Source of the DNA: Streptomyces shenzhenensis
GTDB lineage: Bacteria; Actinomycetota; Actinomycetes; Streptomycetales; Streptomycetaceae
DNA: 64,000 nt
Direction of reading: 5' to 3'
NCBI RefSeq assembly: GCF_003688995.1
Contig: NZ_PENI01000004.1
Coordinates: 248,001-312,000, forward strand
Part shown: positions 63,650-64,000 of the stretch, in pieces
Numbering within the stretch: position 1 is the first letter of the stretch
Layout: the number at the start of each line of letters is the position of its first letter
Notes under the pieces: model-generated
Told to the model about the DNA's origin: nothing
The model's input: the letters and a program-made list of their open reading frames with translations, nothing else
Database searches by the model: none
Position numbers and translations under genes: made by a program

Positions 63650-64000
63650 GTGACCGTCGTGACGCAGCCTGATGTGAGCGTGATCATCGGGGCGTACGAA
63701 GCGATGCCTTACCTGGTCGAGTGCCTGAAGTCCGTCGAGGCACAGACCATCGACCCGGGGCGCATCGAGGTCATCGCGGTCGATGACGGCTCCACCGACG
63801 GCACGGGGGAGTACCTGGAGGAGTTCGCGGCCCGCGCCGCCATGCCGGTCACGGTGATCCGGCAGGAGAATTCCGGCGGCCCCAGCGGCCCGCGCAATGT
63901 CGGTCTCGGCAAGGCGGGCGGACGCTATGTGTTCTTTCTCGACGCCGACGACCGGCTCGGGCCCGAGGCCCTGGAGCGCATGGTCGCCATGGCCGACGAG
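63650..64000 (+). CDS. Family 2 glycosyltransferase, 5' part only
   Basis: The first 117 residues of a GT-A glycosyltransferase; the gene continues past the right edge. Visible motifs: VSVIIGAYEAMPYLVECLKS, the nucleotide-binding VIAVDDGSTDGT, NSGGPSGPRNVGL and the metal motif FLDADD. It probably glycosylates the wall polymer made by the preceding genes, by context only. The GTG at 63650 follows GAGGGGGAAA. Confidence 0.9.
   Translation, partial: MTVVTQPDVSVIIGAYEAMPYLVECLKSVEAQTIDPGRIEVIAVDDGSTDGTGEYLEEFAARAAMPVTVIRQENSGGPSGPRNVGLGKAGGRYVFFLDADDRLGPEALERMVAMADE

Overview
The window is high-GC actinobacterial DNA, almost certainly a Streptomyces chromosome core region. The evidence is gene content, GTG starts, probable leaderless genes, mycothiol-type enzymes, an actinobacterial RpiB and an RNase E with long Arg/Ala-rich flanks. 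From memory, the gene order follows the S. coelicolor block pepN-sodF-rpiB-tig-clpP1P2X-valS-folC-ndk-mreBCD-pbp2-rodA-rne-rplU-rpmA-obg. No phage, insertion sequence, CRISPR array or large secondary-metabolite cluster is visible.

Layout. 1-3.1 kb: 5' part of pepN (minus), a DsbA-like mycothiol-type oxidoreductase, a decayed FGGY sugar kinase, and iron superoxide dismutase sodF with a Nur box and a likely 3'-UTR small RNA. 3.2-6.4 kb: bioY, then a 1-kb array of decayed fragments copied from the 3' end of the adjacent amino-acid permease. 6.5-13.2 kb: rpiB, a Nei-type glycosylase, an Eis-like acetyltransferase, a PP2C/SpoIIE phosphatase, an acyltransferase, a small membrane protein and a lipoprotein. 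13.25-18.8 kb: tRNA-Gly, tRNA-Pro, tig, clpP1, clpP2 and clpX, which together form the protein folding and proteolysis block; a ClgR-type box lies before clpP1. 18.8-25.3 kb: a Pro/Gln/Tyr-rich membrane protein, valS, folC, a DUF4233 protein and ndk. 26.3-32.8 kb: mreB-mreC-mreD-pbp2-rodA, the elongation/spore-wall morphogenesis cluster, with a 55-bp duplication across the pbp2 start. 32.9-36.5 kb: a CYTH-CHAD protein and a B12-binding-type radical SAM protein.

36.5-48.4 kb is the most variable part. It separates the radical SAM gene (TIGR03960 type) from its usual partner (TIGR03936/DUF2344, at 48.5 kb). It holds an S1-repeat gene bracketed by two copies of the radical SAM 3' end, two decayed genes, an arsenic locus (arsR-acr3-arsC and a divergent arsI/cadI-like gene), a formamidase/amide-channel/FmdB set, two crcB (fluC) genes and several unrecognised genes, including a Cys-rich protein, a 48-codon ORF and a repeat-built membrane protein. 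The core resumes with rne, rplU, rpmA and obg (49.5-56.2 kb).

56.4-64 kb: a Tat-exported PhoD-type phosphatase followed by a cell-wall polymer locus. This contains a sulfotransferase-like protein, a fused CDP-ribitol synthase (IspD-like cytidylyltransferase plus SDR reductase), a CDP-glycerol/ribitol-type polymerase with an N-terminal membrane region, and a family 2 glycosyltransferase cut by the window end. Together these suggest a ribitol-phosphate wall teichoic acid pathway.

No wholly new defence or metabolic system could be demonstrated. The most interesting observations are the permease-fragment array, the duplicated pbp2 start region, the duplicated radical SAM 3' end around the S1 gene, and the repeat architecture of RNase E and of the membrane protein at 47.3 kb.
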